Shown: positions 20,596-30,679 of the stretch, one piece after another
Position numbering within the stretch: the stretch's first letter is position 1
How the letters are laid out: the number at the start of each line of letters is the position of its first letter
Source: Sagittula salina
GTDB taxonomy: Bacteria; Pseudomonadota; Alphaproteobacteria; Rhodobacterales; Rhodobacteraceae
Assembly (NCBI RefSeq): GCF_017813235.1
Contig: NZ_JAGISH010000002.1
Coordinates: 372,001 to 436,000, forward strand
Direction of reading: 5' to 3'
DNA length: 64,000 nucleotides
The notes under the pieces: generated by a model
Told to the model about the DNA's origin: nothing
Seen by the model: the letters and a program-made list of their open reading frames with translations, nothing else
Databases searched by the model: none
Translations under genes and position numbers: made by a program

Positions 20596-21996
20596 ATGGA
20601 TACAATAAAGGAGCTTTATGGCGCGCAGGCCGCAGCGCCGAAGTACCGGATGCTCGCGGCGGCGGTGCGCCAGGGCGTAGCTGAGGGTCGGCTATCCGAG
20701 GGCGAACGCCTGCCCCCGGTGCGGGATCTGGCTTGGCAATTGCAGATCACGCCGGGCACGGTGGCCCGAGCCTATACGATTCTGACGGACGAAGGCCTGC
20801 TGAGAGGTGAGGTTGGGCGCGGCACCTTTGTCGCCGATCGATCTGCGTTGAGTGCGGAGGAGCAGAGCGCTCCCTTGGTGAAGTACGTTCCGCAAGCTTC
20901 TGGTGTAACAAACCTTTTCTACTCTCGCCCGCCGGACGTCGGGCAGGTGGATCTGATCCGCGCCTCGCTGGGGCGTCTGACCGGGATGCCCGCGCAGGCA
21001 CTGCTGGAATACCCGAACTCCGAGCGGTTTTCGGACACGCGGCAAGCTGCGCTGCGTTGGATGTCGGACGCGGTGCTGGGCCCCGTGGACGAGGCCGATG
21101 TGGTGCTGTCGCACGGCGGGCAGTCGGGGGTCTCCATGGTGATGCAGACCGTTTTGCGCGGCCCAACCCCGGTCGTCCTGGTCGAGGCGCTGTCCTATCC
21201 CGGTTTCCGCCGCGCAGCGGAGCTTTGTCGGGCTAAGGTGGTCACTGTCCCGATGGATGAGCAGGGATTGATTCCCGAGGCACTGGACGCATTGACACAA
21301 AAGCATGATGCTCAGTTGCTTTGTACCAGTGCGGAGGTGCACAACCCGACCTCGCGGTTCACGCCGCAGTCCCGACGTGAGGCGATCGCGGACATCGCAG
21401 CGCGGCGTGGGTTAGCGGTGCTGGAGGACGATTGCTACCGCCTTGCGCCATCGCGCGCGCCGACGTACCGCGCCTTGCTGCCCGAACTGGGCTGGTACGT
21501 CTCCTCGGTGTCGAAATCTCTCGCCCCATCGCTGCGCGTGGGTTTCGTGGTGGCGCCGCGCAGGCACGCGGCGGCGCTGCGCCGCACGGCGGAGCACGGG
21601 TTCTTTGGGCTCGCGGTGCCGCTCGCCTGGCTGATCGCTGACCTGCTGGCCCGTCCGGAGACCTGGGAGGCGGTAGACCGACTGCGGGCGGCGACCGCCC
21701 GATACGTCCGTGCGGCGGTCAACCTGCTTGGCGGTTACGACGTGACCTACAGCGAGGATGTGCCCTTTCTCTGGCTGCGCCTGCCGGAGGGCTGGCGCGT
21801 CGGGGCCTTTGTACAGGCGGCCGAGGCGGCCGGGATTACCCTGCGCGGTGCGGAGCATTTCGTGCCGCGCGACGGGATCGTGCCGCAGGCGGTGCGCATC
21901 TCGATCAACGCCCATATGGCGCTGGACGCCTTCGAGGCAGCGATCACCAAGTTGCGCGACCTGCTGGACGCGCCGCCAGAGCGGCTGGCGGTATAA
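20596..21996 (+). CDS. MocR/PdxR-type regulator (GntR HTH + aminotransferase domain)
   Basis: 466-residue chimeric regulator. The N-terminal GntR winged helix (about 10-75, RLPPVRDLAWQLQITPGTVARAYTIL) is fused to a class I aminotransferase-like domain that binds PLP. The PLP lysine lies in SSVSKSLAPSLRVGF. Such proteins usually sense PLP or an amino compound and often regulate the divergent gene, here DUF1127. ATG 20596 gives the standard N-terminus; the frame runs further upstream through the divergent promoter but without family sequence. Confidence 0.92.
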   Translation: MDTIKELYGAQAAAPKYRMLAAAVRQGVAEGRLSEGERLPPVRDLAWQLQITPGTVARAYTILTDEGLLRGEVGRGTFVADRSALSAEEQSAPLVKYVPQASGVTNLFYSRPPDVGQVDLIRASLGRLTGMPAQALLEYPNSERFSDTRQAALRWMSDAVLGPVDEADVVLSHGGQSGVSMVMQTVLRGPTPVVLVEALSYPGFRRAAELCRAKVVTVPMDEQGLIPEALDALTQKHDAQLLCTSAEVHNPTSRFTPQSRREAIADIAARRGLAVLEDDCYRLAPSRAPTYRALLPELGWYVSSVSKSLAPSLRVGFVVAPRRHAAALRRTAEHGFFGLAVPLAWLIADLLARPETWEAVDRLRAATARYVRAAVNLLGGYDVTYSEDVPFLWLRLPEGWRVGAFVQAAEAAGITLRGAEHFVPRDGIVPQAVRISINAHMALDAFEAAITKLRDLLDAPPERLAV

Positions 21997-22034
21997 AGCG
22001 GGCCTCGGCCACTGCGACTCAGGTTCTTACATGG

Positions 22035-22048
22035 GGTATTTTAATACC
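22035..22048. repeat. short AT-rich inverted repeat between mocR and rplM
   Basis: GGTATT-TT-AATACC within an AT-rich segment (22030-22090), 39 bases after the mocR stop. Could be a weak terminator stem or operator; there is no T-run directly behind it. Confidence 0.4.
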
Positions 22049-22096
22049 GTAATTTTAAGACATTGATTTTGCTGTAATAAATTGAACTTATGGCGC

Positions 22097-22124
22097 TTGA
22101 CTGGCGCGAGGCCCCGTATATAAC
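22097..22124 (+). promoter_or_regulatory. sigma70-type promoter of rplM-rpsI
   Basis: TTGACT, 16-base spacer, TATAAC; 77 bases of leader remain before the rplM ATG at 22201. A strong promoter is expected for ribosomal protein genes. Confidence 0.65.
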
Positions 22125-22200
22125 CCCGCCATCGGATTTCGGGCCGGGGGATACCTCGGCCCTTCTCTATCGAAACGGCCAAAGATACTGGACTGTACTC

Positions 22201-22659
22201 ATGAAAACCTTCTCTGCTACACCGGCGGATATTGAGAAGAAGTGGATCGTGGTCGATGCTGAAGGCATCGTCCTGGGTCGCCTCGCCTCGATCATCGCCA
22301 TGCGCCTGCGCGGCAAGCACAAGCCGTCCTTCACCCCCCACATGGACATGGGCGACAACGTGATCGTTGTGAACGCCGACAAGATCCAGCTGACGGGCAA
22401 GAAGCGCCAGGAAAACTTCTACTGGCACACCGGCCACCCGGGCGGCATCAAATCCCGCACGAAGGAACAGATCCTCGAGGGCGCACACCCCGAGCGCGTC
22501 GTGTTCCAGGCGGTCAAGCGCATGCTGCCGGGCAACAAGCTGTCCCGCCAGCAGCTGACCAACCTGCGCGTCTATGCAAGCGCAGAGCATCCGCACGAAG
22601 CCCAGAACCCCGAGGTTCTGGACGTCGCATCCAAGAACTCCAAGAACACGCGGGTGTAA
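22201..22659 (+). CDS. rplM: 50S ribosomal protein L13
   Basis: 152-residue uL13, an early-binding protein of the large ribosomal subunit. Characteristic segments: [36 protein letters not shown] and [22 protein letters not shown] 22201 is the family start; the upstream in-frame ATG at 22090 lies within the promoter. It forms the conserved rplM-rpsI pair, with only 2 bases between stop and next start. Confidence 0.98.
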   Translation: MKTFSATPADIEKKWIVVDAEGIVLGRLASIIAMRLRGKHKPSFTPHMDMGDNVIVVNADKIQLTGKKRQENFYWHTGHPGGIKSRTKEQILEGAHPERVVFQAVKRMLPGNKLSRQQLTNLRVYASAEHPHEAQNPEVLDVASKNSKNTRV

Positions 22660-22661
22660 TC

Positions 22662-23156
22662 ATGGCCGATCAGATCTCTTCGCTCGACGAACTTGCCCAG
22701 GCCGTGACCGACAACATCGGCGGCGTACAGGCAGAAGCAGACGAACCGCGCGAGCCGGTTCGTGACGACCTTGGCCGCTCCTACGCGACCGGCAAGCGGA
22801 AGGACGCGGTCGCCCGTGTCTGGATCAAGCCGGGCTCCGGCAAGGTCATCGTGAACGGCAAGGACCAGGACAAGTACTTTGCCCGTCCGGTTCTGCAGCT
22901 GATCCTGCGTCAGCCGATGCAGGTTGCCGGTGTCGAAGGCGAATTCGACGTAATGGCGACTGTCAAGGGCGGCGGCCTGACCGGTCAGGCGGGCGCAGTG
23001 AAGCACGGCATCTCCAAGGCCCTGCAGCTGTACAACCCGGAACTGCGCGCAGCCCTGAAGGCCGCCGGTTTCCTGACCCGCGACAGCCGCGTTGTGGAAC
23101 GGAAGAAGTTCGGCAAGCGCAAGGCGCGCCGCTCCTTCCAGTTCTCGAAGCGCTAA
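22662..23156 (+). CDS. rpsI: 30S ribosomal protein S9
   Basis: 164-residue uS9 with an about 40-residue acidic N-terminal extension ([16 protein letters not shown]) typical of alphaproteobacteria. The conserved core follows: [33 protein letters not shown], and the basic tail [17 protein letters not shown], which reaches the P-site tRNA. Confidence 0.98.
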   Translation: MADQISSLDELAQAVTDNIGGVQAEADEPREPVRDDLGRSYATGKRKDAVARVWIKPGSGKVIVNGKDQDKYFARPVLQLILRQPMQVAGVEGEFDVMATVKGGGLTGQAGAVKHGISKALQLYNPELRAALKAAGFLTRDSRVVERKKFGKRKARRSFQFSKR

Positions 23157-23195
23157 TGGTCGGTGGGTCGCAGGCCCACCTTACCGGACAAACGC

Positions 23196-23225
23196 AAAGG
23201 GCGGCCTCTTGGGTCGCCCTTTTTG
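23196..23225 (+). terminator. terminator of rplM-rpsI
   Basis: AAAGGGCG-GCCTCTTGGGT-CGCCCTTTTT, followed by T-run, 40 bases past the rpsI stop. Confidence 0.85.
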
Positions 23226-23265
23226 CTGCTTTCAGCGGCCCGCTCTCTGCGGTAATGCGTCGGTC

Positions 23266-24303
23266 ATGTTGCAGGTGACGATACAGGACGCTGGGCGCCT
23301 CGCCCGGATCGTGCACGGTACGGTCGATCCGTCCCGGCTGACGCTGTTTTCCACCATGAAGGACGAGATGAACTTCCTGCCAGCGTGGCTGGATCATCAT
23401 CGGAGCATCGGTTTCGAACAGTTCCTGATCTGGGACGATCAGTCGGGGGACGGCAGTTACGACTACCTCTGCCGGCAGTCGGACGTGGTGGTGATGCGCT
23501 CCGAACTCTCCTTTGGCATGGAACTGCGCTACACCGATCCCGATGGGCAAGAGAGCGTGGAGCGCATGGGGACCTACATGAAGATCGCCCTGCCTCATTT
23601 GTTCTTTGACGGAGCTTATGTCGCCTACGTGGACGCGGATGAATTCCTGATCCTGCCGCCGGACATTGCATCGATGCAGGCGGTGGTGGACCGGCTTCGG
23701 GCCGAGGGCGCGCCCTCGGCTGTGGCTTCGGTGGTGGAGTTCTTTCCCCGCGATGTCGCGGGGCTGTCCGACGCGTTGCCGCAAAGCTTCGCAGGGTTGA
23801 TCGCGGCCTATCCGTGGTTCCAGGACGAGCCCCTGGTGGATCTGGTCCCTGGCGCCCAGCCGCGCCTATTGGGCAAATCAAAGACCGCGCGGCTCTTCGC
23901 CCGCTACGGGGTGGAGCCAAAACTGGAACGGCGTGGCTGGCACCGGCTGTGGATGCCGTCCAGGGCGAAGAAGGCGCAGCGTTTCCAGAAGTCGCCGCGC
24001 CACAAGACGCCACTGGTGCTGCGCGACGCGCAGAGCCGCCTGACAGGATCGCATTACGCGAACTGCGCGCCGTCGGCGGAGGTGCTGCTGACGGTGGCTC
24101 ATTTCGTTTTTACCGCGCAGTTCGCCGACAAGATCCGGCGCGCGACCGAATGGGGTGCGCACGCCAATGGCGCGTCCAAGTATCGTTATTATGCCGAATT
24201 GCTCGACCGCATGGCGGGCGTGCCGGACGGATTTCTAGACGAGGCCAGTATGCGTTACGAAGGCCCGGAAAGCCTCGCACGTGCGGGCCTCATGCGCTGG
24301 TAA
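23266..24303 (+). CDS. glycosyltransferase, family 2-like (Glyco_tranf_2_4 type)
   Basis: 345-residue protein resembling the Glyco_tranf_2_4 group. It has the opening segment TMKDEMNFLPAWLDHHRSIG and a DxD-like metal site in YVDADEFLILP. No transmembrane segment. A related, shorter protein is at 54748. Such genes often decorate surface polysaccharide in Rhodobacteraceae. ATG 23266 has no strong ribosome site. Its 3' end overlaps the convergent sulfotransferase by 14 bases. Acceptor unknown. Confidence 0.8.
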   Translation: MLQVTIQDAGRLARIVHGTVDPSRLTLFSTMKDEMNFLPAWLDHHRSIGFEQFLIWDDQSGDGSYDYLCRQSDVVVMRSELSFGMELRYTDPDGQESVERMGTYMKIALPHLFFDGAYVAYVDADEFLILPPDIASMQAVVDRLRAEGAPSAVASVVEFFPRDVAGLSDALPQSFAGLIAAYPWFQDEPLVDLVPGAQPRLLGKSKTARLFARYGVEPKLERRGWHRLWMPSRAKKAQRFQKSPRHKTPLVLRDAQSRLTGSHYANCAPSAEVLLTVAHFVFTAQFADKIRRATEWGAHANGASKYRYYAELLDRMAGVPDGFLDEASMRYEGPESLARAGLMRW

Positions 24304-25147
24304 GCACGTATTTTGCCGAAGGCCAGAGCGTTGTGACCTGCGGGAAACGCTCGGCCACGGCGCGGTAGACCGGGGCATAGTGAGTGGCGATCTCGGCCAC
24401 GAGGTCCTCGGGAAGGCCGGAGCCTTTTTCCCGAGCGTTCACCATCACTGCGCCCGCGTCGGCATCGACCGGAACCTCGGCGAATTGCGCCAGCGCCACA
24501 ATGCCCGTGGGACGAAAGAGGCTCTCGAACAGCGCGAGGTGCACGTCGGCTGGATCAAAGACAGCGTCCAGCGCCTGAAGGGTCCGGTCGTAGCGGGTGC
24601 GGGCTGTGGCCTCATCAGAGGCGTAGAAGGCACGCAGGGGAATGGCATTGTCATCTGACGGGGTGAGGCGGCCCTTCGCCATTTCCATCCGCATGTGGGA
24701 TCGGATGCGGTCGACGGGGTCGCGCATGGAGAAGATCGCCCGCACCGCGATGCCGCGCGTCTCGAACCCCTGTTTTATCAGGGTCAGGGTCTCGGGTGGA
24801 AGGGCCGCGTACGACGGGGAGATGTCGCCGGTGCGCTCGATTTCCGGCTGCGCCAGCAGGTCCGCGAAATAGTCGAAATAGGCGTCCGGCGAGGATTGCA
24901 GCCGCCAACGCAGATGCTGGGCGGGCTCAGAGGCGCCGAAGGTACGCTTCGCCTCGGCCCGCAGGCGTTCGACCGGCGAGGGGGCGGGTACCTCGTACCG
25001 GGCAAAGACGCCGCCCAGCCTGTGTTCCCAGATCTGGTATTCGCCCAGGCGTCCGAAGTCGGAACCATGCTGGCGGTGCAGGTATTCGCGGATCCAGGTT
25101 GAGCCGCATTTCTGGCCGCCGAGGCCGAGGTAGAAGGTCTGGGTCAT
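24290..25147 (-). CDS. sulfotransferase family protein
   Basis: 285-residue PAPS-dependent sulfotransferase-like protein. The 5'-phosphosulfate loop is GLGGQKCGSTWIREYL at the N-terminus. The 3'-phosphate motif region is IFSMRDPVDRIRSHMRM. ATG 25147 is chosen; the 44-codon upstream extension is Pro/Gly-rich non-family sequence. Convergent with and overlapping the glycosyltransferase end, which suggests a common surface-glycan theme, though not co-transcription. Confidence 0.85.
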   Translation of the reverse strand: MTQTFYLGLGGQKCGSTWIREYLHRQHGSDFGRLGEYQIWEHRLGGVFARYEVPAPSPVERLRAEAKRTFGASEPAQHLRWRLQSSPDAYFDYFADLLAQPEIERTGDISPSYAALPPETLTLIKQGFETRGIAVRAIFSMRDPVDRIRSHMRMEMAKGRLTPSDDNAIPLRAFYASDEATARTRYDRTLQALDAVFDPADVHLALFESLFRPTGIVALAQFAEVPVDADAGAVMVNAREKGSGLPEDLVAEIATHYAPVYRAVAERFPQVTTLWPSAKYVLTSA

Positions 25148-25215
25148 GGTGTCCGGTTGTTGCATCGGGGCGGGGTTTGACCGGGGGGCGTGACCCGGGG
25201 GGCCGGCCCCCGGAC

Positions 25216-25244
25216 CCCCGGGAGTATTTGGACCAAGAAGAAGC
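25216..25244 (+). repeat. dispersed intergenic motif, copy C (full)
   Basis: CCCCGGGAGTATTTG then GACCAAGAAGAAGC, preceded by a GC-rich hairpin (GGGGGCCGGCCCCC around 25197-25211). Lies between the sulfotransferase start and the end of the TetR gene. Confidence 0.8.
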
Positions 25245-25289
25245 AGGGGCGTTGTGACCGGTTCGGGGCTTGGGGTCAATCGGACCGGG

Positions 25290-25907
25290 TCAGGAGTCGG
25301 GAGGGATCAGGCCGAGGCCGCGAAGGTACACGCCGATGCCGGTTTCCAGCAGGTCTTCCGGCGGGAAGGGGGATTGCGTCCCCGGTGAATTCCTCGCGAA
25401 GAGTTCGACGACGCCGTGCGACATGGCCCAGATATGGGCGGAGAACATCGCGGCGGGCGGGCGCTGGCCTTCGGGAATGTGCTGGGACAGTTGGTTGGCG
25501 GCCTTTTCCAGCACGCCGCGCGCACGCGCGGAGGCCTGAGCCAGTTCCGGCGAGCGGTTCACCGACACGCCGCTTTCGAACATGGCGATGTAGTGGCCGG
25601 GATACTTGCGGGCAAAGGCGAGGTAGGCGCGCCCGGTTGCCTCGAAAGAGGCAAGCGCCGACGGCTGCCCCTTGTCATAGGCGTATTGCATGACATCGCC
25701 AAAGATCTCGTAACCCTGGCGCGCGGCTTCGGCGATCAGATCCTCGCGACCGTCAAAATGCCGGTAGACGGCGGCGGGGGTGACGCCAGCCTGCTTTGCG
25801 GCCTCCGAGAGGGTAAAGCCGGTCGGGCCCTTTTCCTCGATCAACTGCAAGGCGGCATCGACCAGCGCCTGGCGCAGGTTGCCGTGGTGATAGCCGCGTT
25901 TTGACAT
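25290..25907 (-). CDS. TetR/AcrR-family regulator with WHG domain
   Basis: 205-residue repressor. The N-terminal HTH reads TLSEAAKQAGVTPAAVYRHFDGREDLI. The C-terminal domain (FEATGRAYLAFARKYPGHY ... HIWAMSHGVVELFAR) is the WHG type. ATG 25907 has GGAGG upstream. It follows ppk2 by 52 bases on the same strand. Ligand and targets unknown. Confidence 0.92.
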   Translation of the reverse strand: MSKRGYHHGNLRQALVDAALQLIEEKGPTGFTLSEAAKQAGVTPAAVYRHFDGREDLIAEAARQGYEIFGDVMQYAYDKGQPSALASFEATGRAYLAFARKYPGHYIAMFESGVSVNRSPELAQASARARGVLEKAANQLSQHIPEGQRPPAAMFSAHIWAMSHGVVELFARNSPGTQSPFPPEDLLETGIGVYLRGLGLIPPDS

Positions 25908-25959
25908 GGGGGCCTCCTTCCAGAGACTTAACCACTCGGGGTCGCGTCTGGAAGGGGGA

Positions 25960-26835
25960 TCAGGCGCCCCAGATTTCCGGCCCGCCGGTAATGGCGGGGT
26001 CGGGGGCACCCACGGCCTCGCGGTCCTTGCGCGGGTAATCAAGATGGCTCAGCACGTGGCGAATGGCCGAGAGGCGGGCACGTTTCTTGTCGTCGGAGCG
26101 GATCACCGTCCAGGGCGCCATCGCGCTGTGCGATCGGGTCAGGGTCTCCTGAATGGCAGCGGAGTAGGCATCCCAGTGTTTCAGCCCCTCGACATCGATC
26201 CAGCTCAGTTTCCACTGTTTCAGCGGATCGGCCTCGCGTTTCAGAAAGCGCCGAAGCTGCTCGGCGCGACCAACGTTCAGCCAGAATTTGAAAAGGTGGA
26301 TGCCTTCGTCCACCAGCATCCGCTCGAAGTCCGGCACCTGTGCAAAGAAATGTTCGCGTTGCTCGTTGCTGCAAAAGCCGAAGACCTGCTCCACCACGCC
26401 GCGATTGTACCACGAGCGGTCATAAAAGACGATTTCCCCTGCGGCGGGCAGGTGGTCGATGTAGCGCTGGAAGTACCACTGCGTGGCTTCGCGATCCGTG
26501 GGCTTGGGCAGGGCCACCACGCGGGCGCCGCGCGGGTTGAGGTTCATGCGGAATCGCGCGATTGTTCCACCCTTGCCGGCGGCGTCGCGGCCTTCGAAGA
26601 CCATGGCGACGCGGTGGCCGCTTTCCCTGGCCCAGGCCTGCATCTTTACCAGTTCGATCTGTAGGGCTTTCATCTCGCGGTCGTAGGCCTTGCGCGACAT
26701 CTGCTCGCGGTAGGGGTATCCGGGGTCGAGGATGTCGTCCTTCTCCACATGGGCGATGCTTTCGCGTACCTCCTGCGGGGCCTCGGTGCGGGCGTAGTCG
26801 GTTATGGCACCGTCGAACGGCAGATCCTGTGGCAT
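25960..26835 (-). CDS. ppk2: polyphosphate kinase 2 family protein
   Basis: 291-residue PPK2, which transfers phosphate between polyphosphate and nucleotides, mostly making NTP or NDP from polyP. Single P-loop domain: Walker [17 protein letters not shown], Walker B region [20 protein letters not shown], lid [18 protein letters not shown]. Length fits single-domain PPK2. Whether it is class I (ADP) or another class cannot be decided by eye. Possibly co-transcribed with tetR. Confidence 0.93.
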   Translation of the reverse strand: MPQDLPFDGAITDYARTEAPQEVRESIAHVEKDDILDPGYPYREQMSRKAYDREMKALQIELVKMQAWARESGHRVAMVFEGRDAAGKGGTIARFRMNLNPRGARVVALPKPTDREATQWYFQRYIDHLPAAGEIVFYDRSWYNRGVVEQVFGFCSNEQREHFFAQVPDFERMLVDEGIHLFKFWLNVGRAEQLRRFLKREADPLKQWKLSWIDVEGLKHWDAYSAAIQETLTRSHSAMAPWTVIRSDDKKRARLSAIRHVLSHLDYPRKDREAVGAPDPAITGGPEIWGA

Positions 26836-27061
26836 GGGGGGTCCTCCTGGCGTCGGATGAGTATGGCGTCGGCACGGGGGCTTGGCAAACGGGCAAAGGT
26901 GTTATCCGGCTTGCGCGACGGGTTCGTCCGGGCAAGGGTGCCGTGGCGGAAGAATTCGCGGGAACAATCCCGCCGGATCAATCGTTTGCCCTGCGAAACG
27001 GCTGCGCGGGCAGGGCTTGTGTTCGTTGCAGCGCCGCTGACAGACATCCGGAAGGGCATTC

Positions 27062-27883
27062 ATGACACGTACACCGCTTCTCGCGCTCGCCATGCTTGGC
27101 CTGCTCGCCGCCTGTGGAGAGCCGGTTTCCCCCGTCGGGCAGGCTCCCGCCGCGGCGCTGCTCGATTCCGAGGTCTCAGAAGCTTCGGTCGAGCGCAATG
27201 AGCAGGGCTATCTCGAAGAGGTGTACCACCTGCCGCCCGAGCCGCCGCGCAGCGAGCCGTTGAGGGCGTCGACGCTGGCAATGTATACTTCGACACAGGA
27301 CGGCGATGTCACCGTCCCGGCCGTCCCGGAGCACCTTTTGAGCGAGGCGAAGAAGCGCAAGGAAGTGCCGTATTATGCGCCTTACAAGGCTGGCACCATC
27401 GTCGTCGATCCCGGCGCGCGCAAGCTGTATCATCTGCTGGGCGACGACCGCGCCATGTCCTACACCGTCGCTGTCGGCGCGGCGGGGAAGGCCTTTTCCG
27501 GTGAGGCGAAGATCGCGTTCAAGCGGGAGTGGCCGACATGGACCCCGACGCAAAACATGATCCGCCGCGAGCCAGAGGTTTACAAGCAGTTCGCGGGCGG
27601 CATGGACGGCGGACTGGACAATCCGCTGGGCGCGCGGGCGCTGTATCTTTATCGCAACGGCAAGGACACGCTCTATCGCATTCACGGGACCCGCAGTCCG
27701 GCCTCCATCGGACACGCGGTGTCCTCGGGCTGTATTCGGCTGTTCAATCAGGACATCATCGACCTCGCGGCGCAAGTGGAGAACGGCACACGCGTCGTGG
27801 TCCTGAACGAAAGCCAGTCGGGCCGCTACACGACGTCGCCCGCCACGATGGTCTCTGAGGCGGATATCTCAGACGCCGGATGA
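27062..27883 (+). CDS. L,D-transpeptidase, ErfK/YbiS type lipoprotein
   Basis: 273-residue envelope enzyme with a lipoprotein signal peptide ([12 protein letters not shown], lipid-modified Cys19). The YkuD domain (about 100-255) contains [25 protein letters not shown] with catalytic Cys in SSGCIRL. Members attach lipoproteins to or cross-link peptidoglycan. Unlike the large enzyme at 370 it has no peptidoglycan-binding domain. Its 3' end overlaps the convergent hydrolase by 15 bases. Ribosome site GGAAGGG. Confidence 0.93.
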   Translation: MTRTPLLALAMLGLLAACGEPVSPVGQAPAAALLDSEVSEASVERNEQGYLEEVYHLPPEPPRSEPLRASTLAMYTSTQDGDVTVPAVPEHLLSEAKKRKEVPYYAPYKAGTIVVDPGARKLYHLLGDDRAMSYTVAVGAAGKAFSGEAKIAFKREWPTWTPTQNMIRREPEVYKQFAGGMDGGLDNPLGARALYLYRNGKDTLYRIHGTRSPASIGHAVSSGCIRLFNQDIIDLAAQVENGTRVVVLNESQSGRYTTSPATMVSEADISDAG

Positions 27884-28813
27884 CGCCCGAGCATGGGCGC
27901 GGTTGATCGCCTCGATGACCGCGCCCTGCCGAACGTGATGCGGCATGTGACCGATGCCCTCCAGCACCGTCAGATGCGCGTGGGGCAGGCGATCGGCCAG
28001 CCGTGCCGAGTGGATGTCGATGAAGACCGTGTCGTCCGCCGTGCCATGTACCATCTCGATCGGCATGGCTAGATCGGCATATCGCGGTTCCAGCTCCCGG
28101 ATCTGATCCAGCAGACCCCACCGGTGCAGCGCATTGGCGCGCAGCGCCCTCCGACGGACGGTCAGAGCGGCGCCGATATGGTCGGCGTAACCGTCCGGCA
28201 TCATCTGCGGGGCAAAGACGCTGGCCGTGGCCCGCCGTACAAAGGCCCGCGTCACCCAGGCCGCCTCGAACGGGATGGCCAGCGGGCCCCAAAGTGGGTG
28301 CGAATTGACCCGGTAAAGCCGCGACATGCCGCCGTCCCAAGGGTGCGAGGGGCTGGCCGTCAGCACGAGCGCAGACAACGTTTCCGGGAATGCCACGGCC
28401 CAGGCCAGCGCGACCGATCCGCCGTAGCTCTGGCCCATGACCACGGGTCGCTCCAGCCCCAGCCTGCGGGCGGCGGAAGACAGCAGGGCGGCCTGCTCCA
28501 CCAGCGTTTCCCCCGCGTCGTGCAAGCGGTCGGTATAGCCCATGCCGGGCCGGTCGAAAGCGGTGACGCGGTAGCGTTCCGCCAGACGGTCGACGAACTG
28601 GAAAGTCATATCGCGCAGGTTGCCGGACATGCCGTGGATCAGCACCACATCCGGGCCGCTGCCGCGCTGCACGTAGTGCACGCGGCTGCCGCTCACAGTG
28701 ACAAAATCGCCCTCCGGCGGAAAATCCCGCTCTGCCCGGCGTTCGCGCGCGGTGGCGACAAGATGGCTCAGCCCCCAGCCGAGGGCGGGAACCGCGAGGA
28801 GGGATTCCCACAT
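27869..28813 (-). CDS. alpha/beta hydrolase downstream of metA
   Basis: 314-residue alpha/beta-hydrolase-fold protein. It begins with a hydrophobic segment ([19 protein letters not shown]) that may anchor it. Oxyanion region [14 protein letters not shown], nucleophile elbow GQSYGGS, acid region GTADDTVF and catalytic histidine in GIGHMPHH. It starts 10 bases after the metA stop, so it is probably in a metA operon. Substrate unknown. Confidence 0.88.
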   Translation of the reverse strand: MWESLLAVPALGWGLSHLVATARERRAERDFPPEGDFVTVSGSRVHYVQRGSGPDVVLIHGMSGNLRDMTFQFVDRLAERYRVTAFDRPGMGYTDRLHDAGETLVEQAALLSSAARRLGLERPVVMGQSYGGSVALAWAVAFPETLSALVLTASPSHPWDGGMSRLYRVNSHPLWGPLAIPFEAAWVTRAFVRRATASVFAPQMMPDGYADHIGAALTVRRRALRANALHRWGLLDQIRELEPRYADLAMPIEMVHGTADDTVFIDIHSARLADRLPHAHLTVLEGIGHMPHHVRQGAVIEAINRAHARASSGV

Positions 28814-28823
28814 GGCTTTGGCC

Positions 28824-29750
28824 TTACCCGGCGCTGCCGATGTCGGACAACGCATAGGGCGTCGTCTGATAAATCTGGTTCACCCAATTGCCATAAAGCA
28901 GGTGCGCGTGACTGCGCCAACGATTCTGCGGCGGCTTTGAGGGATCGTCATCCGGGTAGTAGTTCGCGGGGACGTTGATCGGCTTTCCCGCTTCCACGTC
29001 GCGATCGTACTCTTCCTTCAGGGTACCGCTGTCATACTCGAAATGGTTGAAGACATAGAGCGCGCGATGATCCGGATCCTCCACCAGACAGGGGCCGGTC
29101 AGATCGCTGTCGATCAGGATCGGCAGGCCGGCGGCGATAATCTCGTCGCGATGCATCTCTGTCCAGCGGGAGACCGGGATCACCATGTCGTCCGAAAACC
29201 CGCGCAAGTAGGGAGAGGCTGGCTGGAGGTTGCGATGCCGCACCGCGCCAAAGGCCTTGTGGTCGAGTATATGCTTCTTCACGCCGTGGAAGTGGTAGAT
29301 CATCGCCATGCCGCCCCAGCACACCCCAAAGGTCGAATGTACATGGGTCTGCGTCCAGTCAAAGACCCGCCGCAGTTCGTCCCAGTAGGTGACCTCTTCG
29401 AAGGGCAGGTGTTCTATCGGGGCGCCGGTAATGAGCAGCCCGTCCAGTTTTTCGCCCGACGCTTCGACGTCTGAAAACGGCCGATAGAAGGCCTCCATAT
29501 GCTCGGCGGCGGTGTTTTTCGTCTGGTGCTCGCTCATGCGGATCAGTTGAAAGTCGATCTGAAGCGGCGTCGCGCCGATGAGGCGGGCGAACTGGTTTTC
29601 TGTCTGGATTTTCTTCGGCATCAGGTTCAGGAGCCCGATCCGCAGCGGGCGGATATCCTGTCGCGAGGCCTGTTCATCGGACATGACCATGACGCCCTCG
29701 CGCGTGAGCACGTCGAAGGCGGGCAGGTCCGAAGGCAGGCGAATGGGCAT
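28824..29750 (-). CDS. metA: homoserine O-acyltransferase MetA
   Basis: First committed step of methionine synthesis from homoserine. 308 residues. The catalytic cysteine is in [16 protein letters not shown]; the histidine and glutamate are in [19 protein letters not shown]. Sequence alone does not tell acetyl- from succinyl-CoA use: many MetA proteins labelled succinyltransferase are acetyltransferases. I looked for a SAM-II riboswitch upstream and saw none convincing. Confidence 0.95.
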   Translation of the reverse strand: MPIRLPSDLPAFDVLTREGVMVMSDEQASRQDIRPLRIGLLNLMPKKIQTENQFARLIGATPLQIDFQLIRMSEHQTKNTAAEHMEAFYRPFSDVEASGEKLDGLLITGAPIEHLPFEEVTYWDELRRVFDWTQTHVHSTFGVCWGGMAMIYHFHGVKKHILDHKAFGAVRHRNLQPASPYLRGFSDDMVIPVSRWTEMHRDEIIAAGLPILIDSDLTGPCLVEDPDHRALYVFNHFEYDSGTLKEEYDRDVEAGKPINVPANYYPDDDPSKPPQNRWRSHAHLLYGNWVNQIYQTTPYALSDIGSAG

Positions 29751-29894
29751 GGTGTCAGTTCCTGAATGATTGCGCGCGAGAGATAGGCCAAGCACGCCCC
29801 CGGAACAAGGCCGCGTGGGCCGGGGACACGGAGGGTTGCGGCGACTCGGGGTCCGGGGCCATGCTTGACAGGTATTTGTTGCGAGGAATTGAAC

Positions 29895-30494
29895 ATGAAA
29901 GCCTTGGCGACCCTTGGCGCGGTGCTGGCCTCCTTCGCGGCTGGACCGGTGGCGGCGCAGACGAATTCCTGCACGGGGAATTGCATGGCCAGCGACGGAC
30001 CGGCGGACAATCCGAATTTCCACGCCTGCCTCCGGCGGCTGTGTGATGCGGACCATATCCAGCCCTCGGAGCATATCCCGATGTGGAACTCGGGCGCGAT
30101 CCAGGAGGGGACAATCGTCTGGGCCGGGATCGACACCCAGAACGGGCGGCATGGGCTGTATTATTTCTGTCAGGATGGCGGGATTTCCGATCTGATGATC
30201 CCGGGCGTGCCGCCGGGGGTGCAAAGGCTGGCGCTCACGGTGGATGGGCGGACCTTCGAGAAAACCTTCAATTCGATCGCGAACGGGGTGACTGCGCCGA
30301 TCGTGCCGGAGGACCCCTTGATGCGGGCGATGCGGGGCGGAAAAGGCGTGGTGATCGAGAGCGTCTCGGGGGGGAGCCTGGTCTTTGCCTTCCCGCTGAT
30401 CGGGGCCGAGGAGGCGCTGGAAGGGGCCATGGTCGGCTGCGGCTTCATGGCGGATGACGAGCGGCCCTTGGGGGCGGGAGCCCGGCAGGACTGA
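29895..30494 (+). CDS. secreted hypothetical protein
   Basis: 199-residue protein with a signal peptide ([20 protein letters not shown]) and six or so cysteines in the mature N-terminal half ([28 protein letters not shown]), consistent with periplasmic disulfides. No family recognised. ATG 29895 follows GAGGAA. Divergent from metA over 144 bases that include a TTGACA at 29864. Confidence 0.75.
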   Translation: MKALATLGAVLASFAAGPVAAQTNSCTGNCMASDGPADNPNFHACLRRLCDADHIQPSEHIPMWNSGAIQEGTIVWAGIDTQNGRHGLYYFCQDGGISDLMIPGVPPGVQRLALTVDGRTFEKTFNSIANGVTAPIVPEDPLMRAMRGGKGVVIESVSGGSLVFAFPLIGAEEALEGAMVGCGFMADDERPLGAGARQD

Positions 30495-30679
30495 GGTCGC
30501 CCCGGAGCGGCCGTCCCACGATGGGACACCCTTCTGGATCGTTGAATATCAATTGGTTAGTCTGACAGCATTAGGGAATCCTTAAAAATTTTGGCCTCGA
30601 TGCCACAAAAGACGGTTAATTGCGGATTTTGGCTCCAGCGAAGAAAGACGACGATCGGACCGTCGCTGCCGCCCTTCGG

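Noticed and set aside
29751..29894. SAM-II riboswitch before metA
   Set aside because: The expected conserved loop and pseudoknot sequence was not visible on the minus strand.
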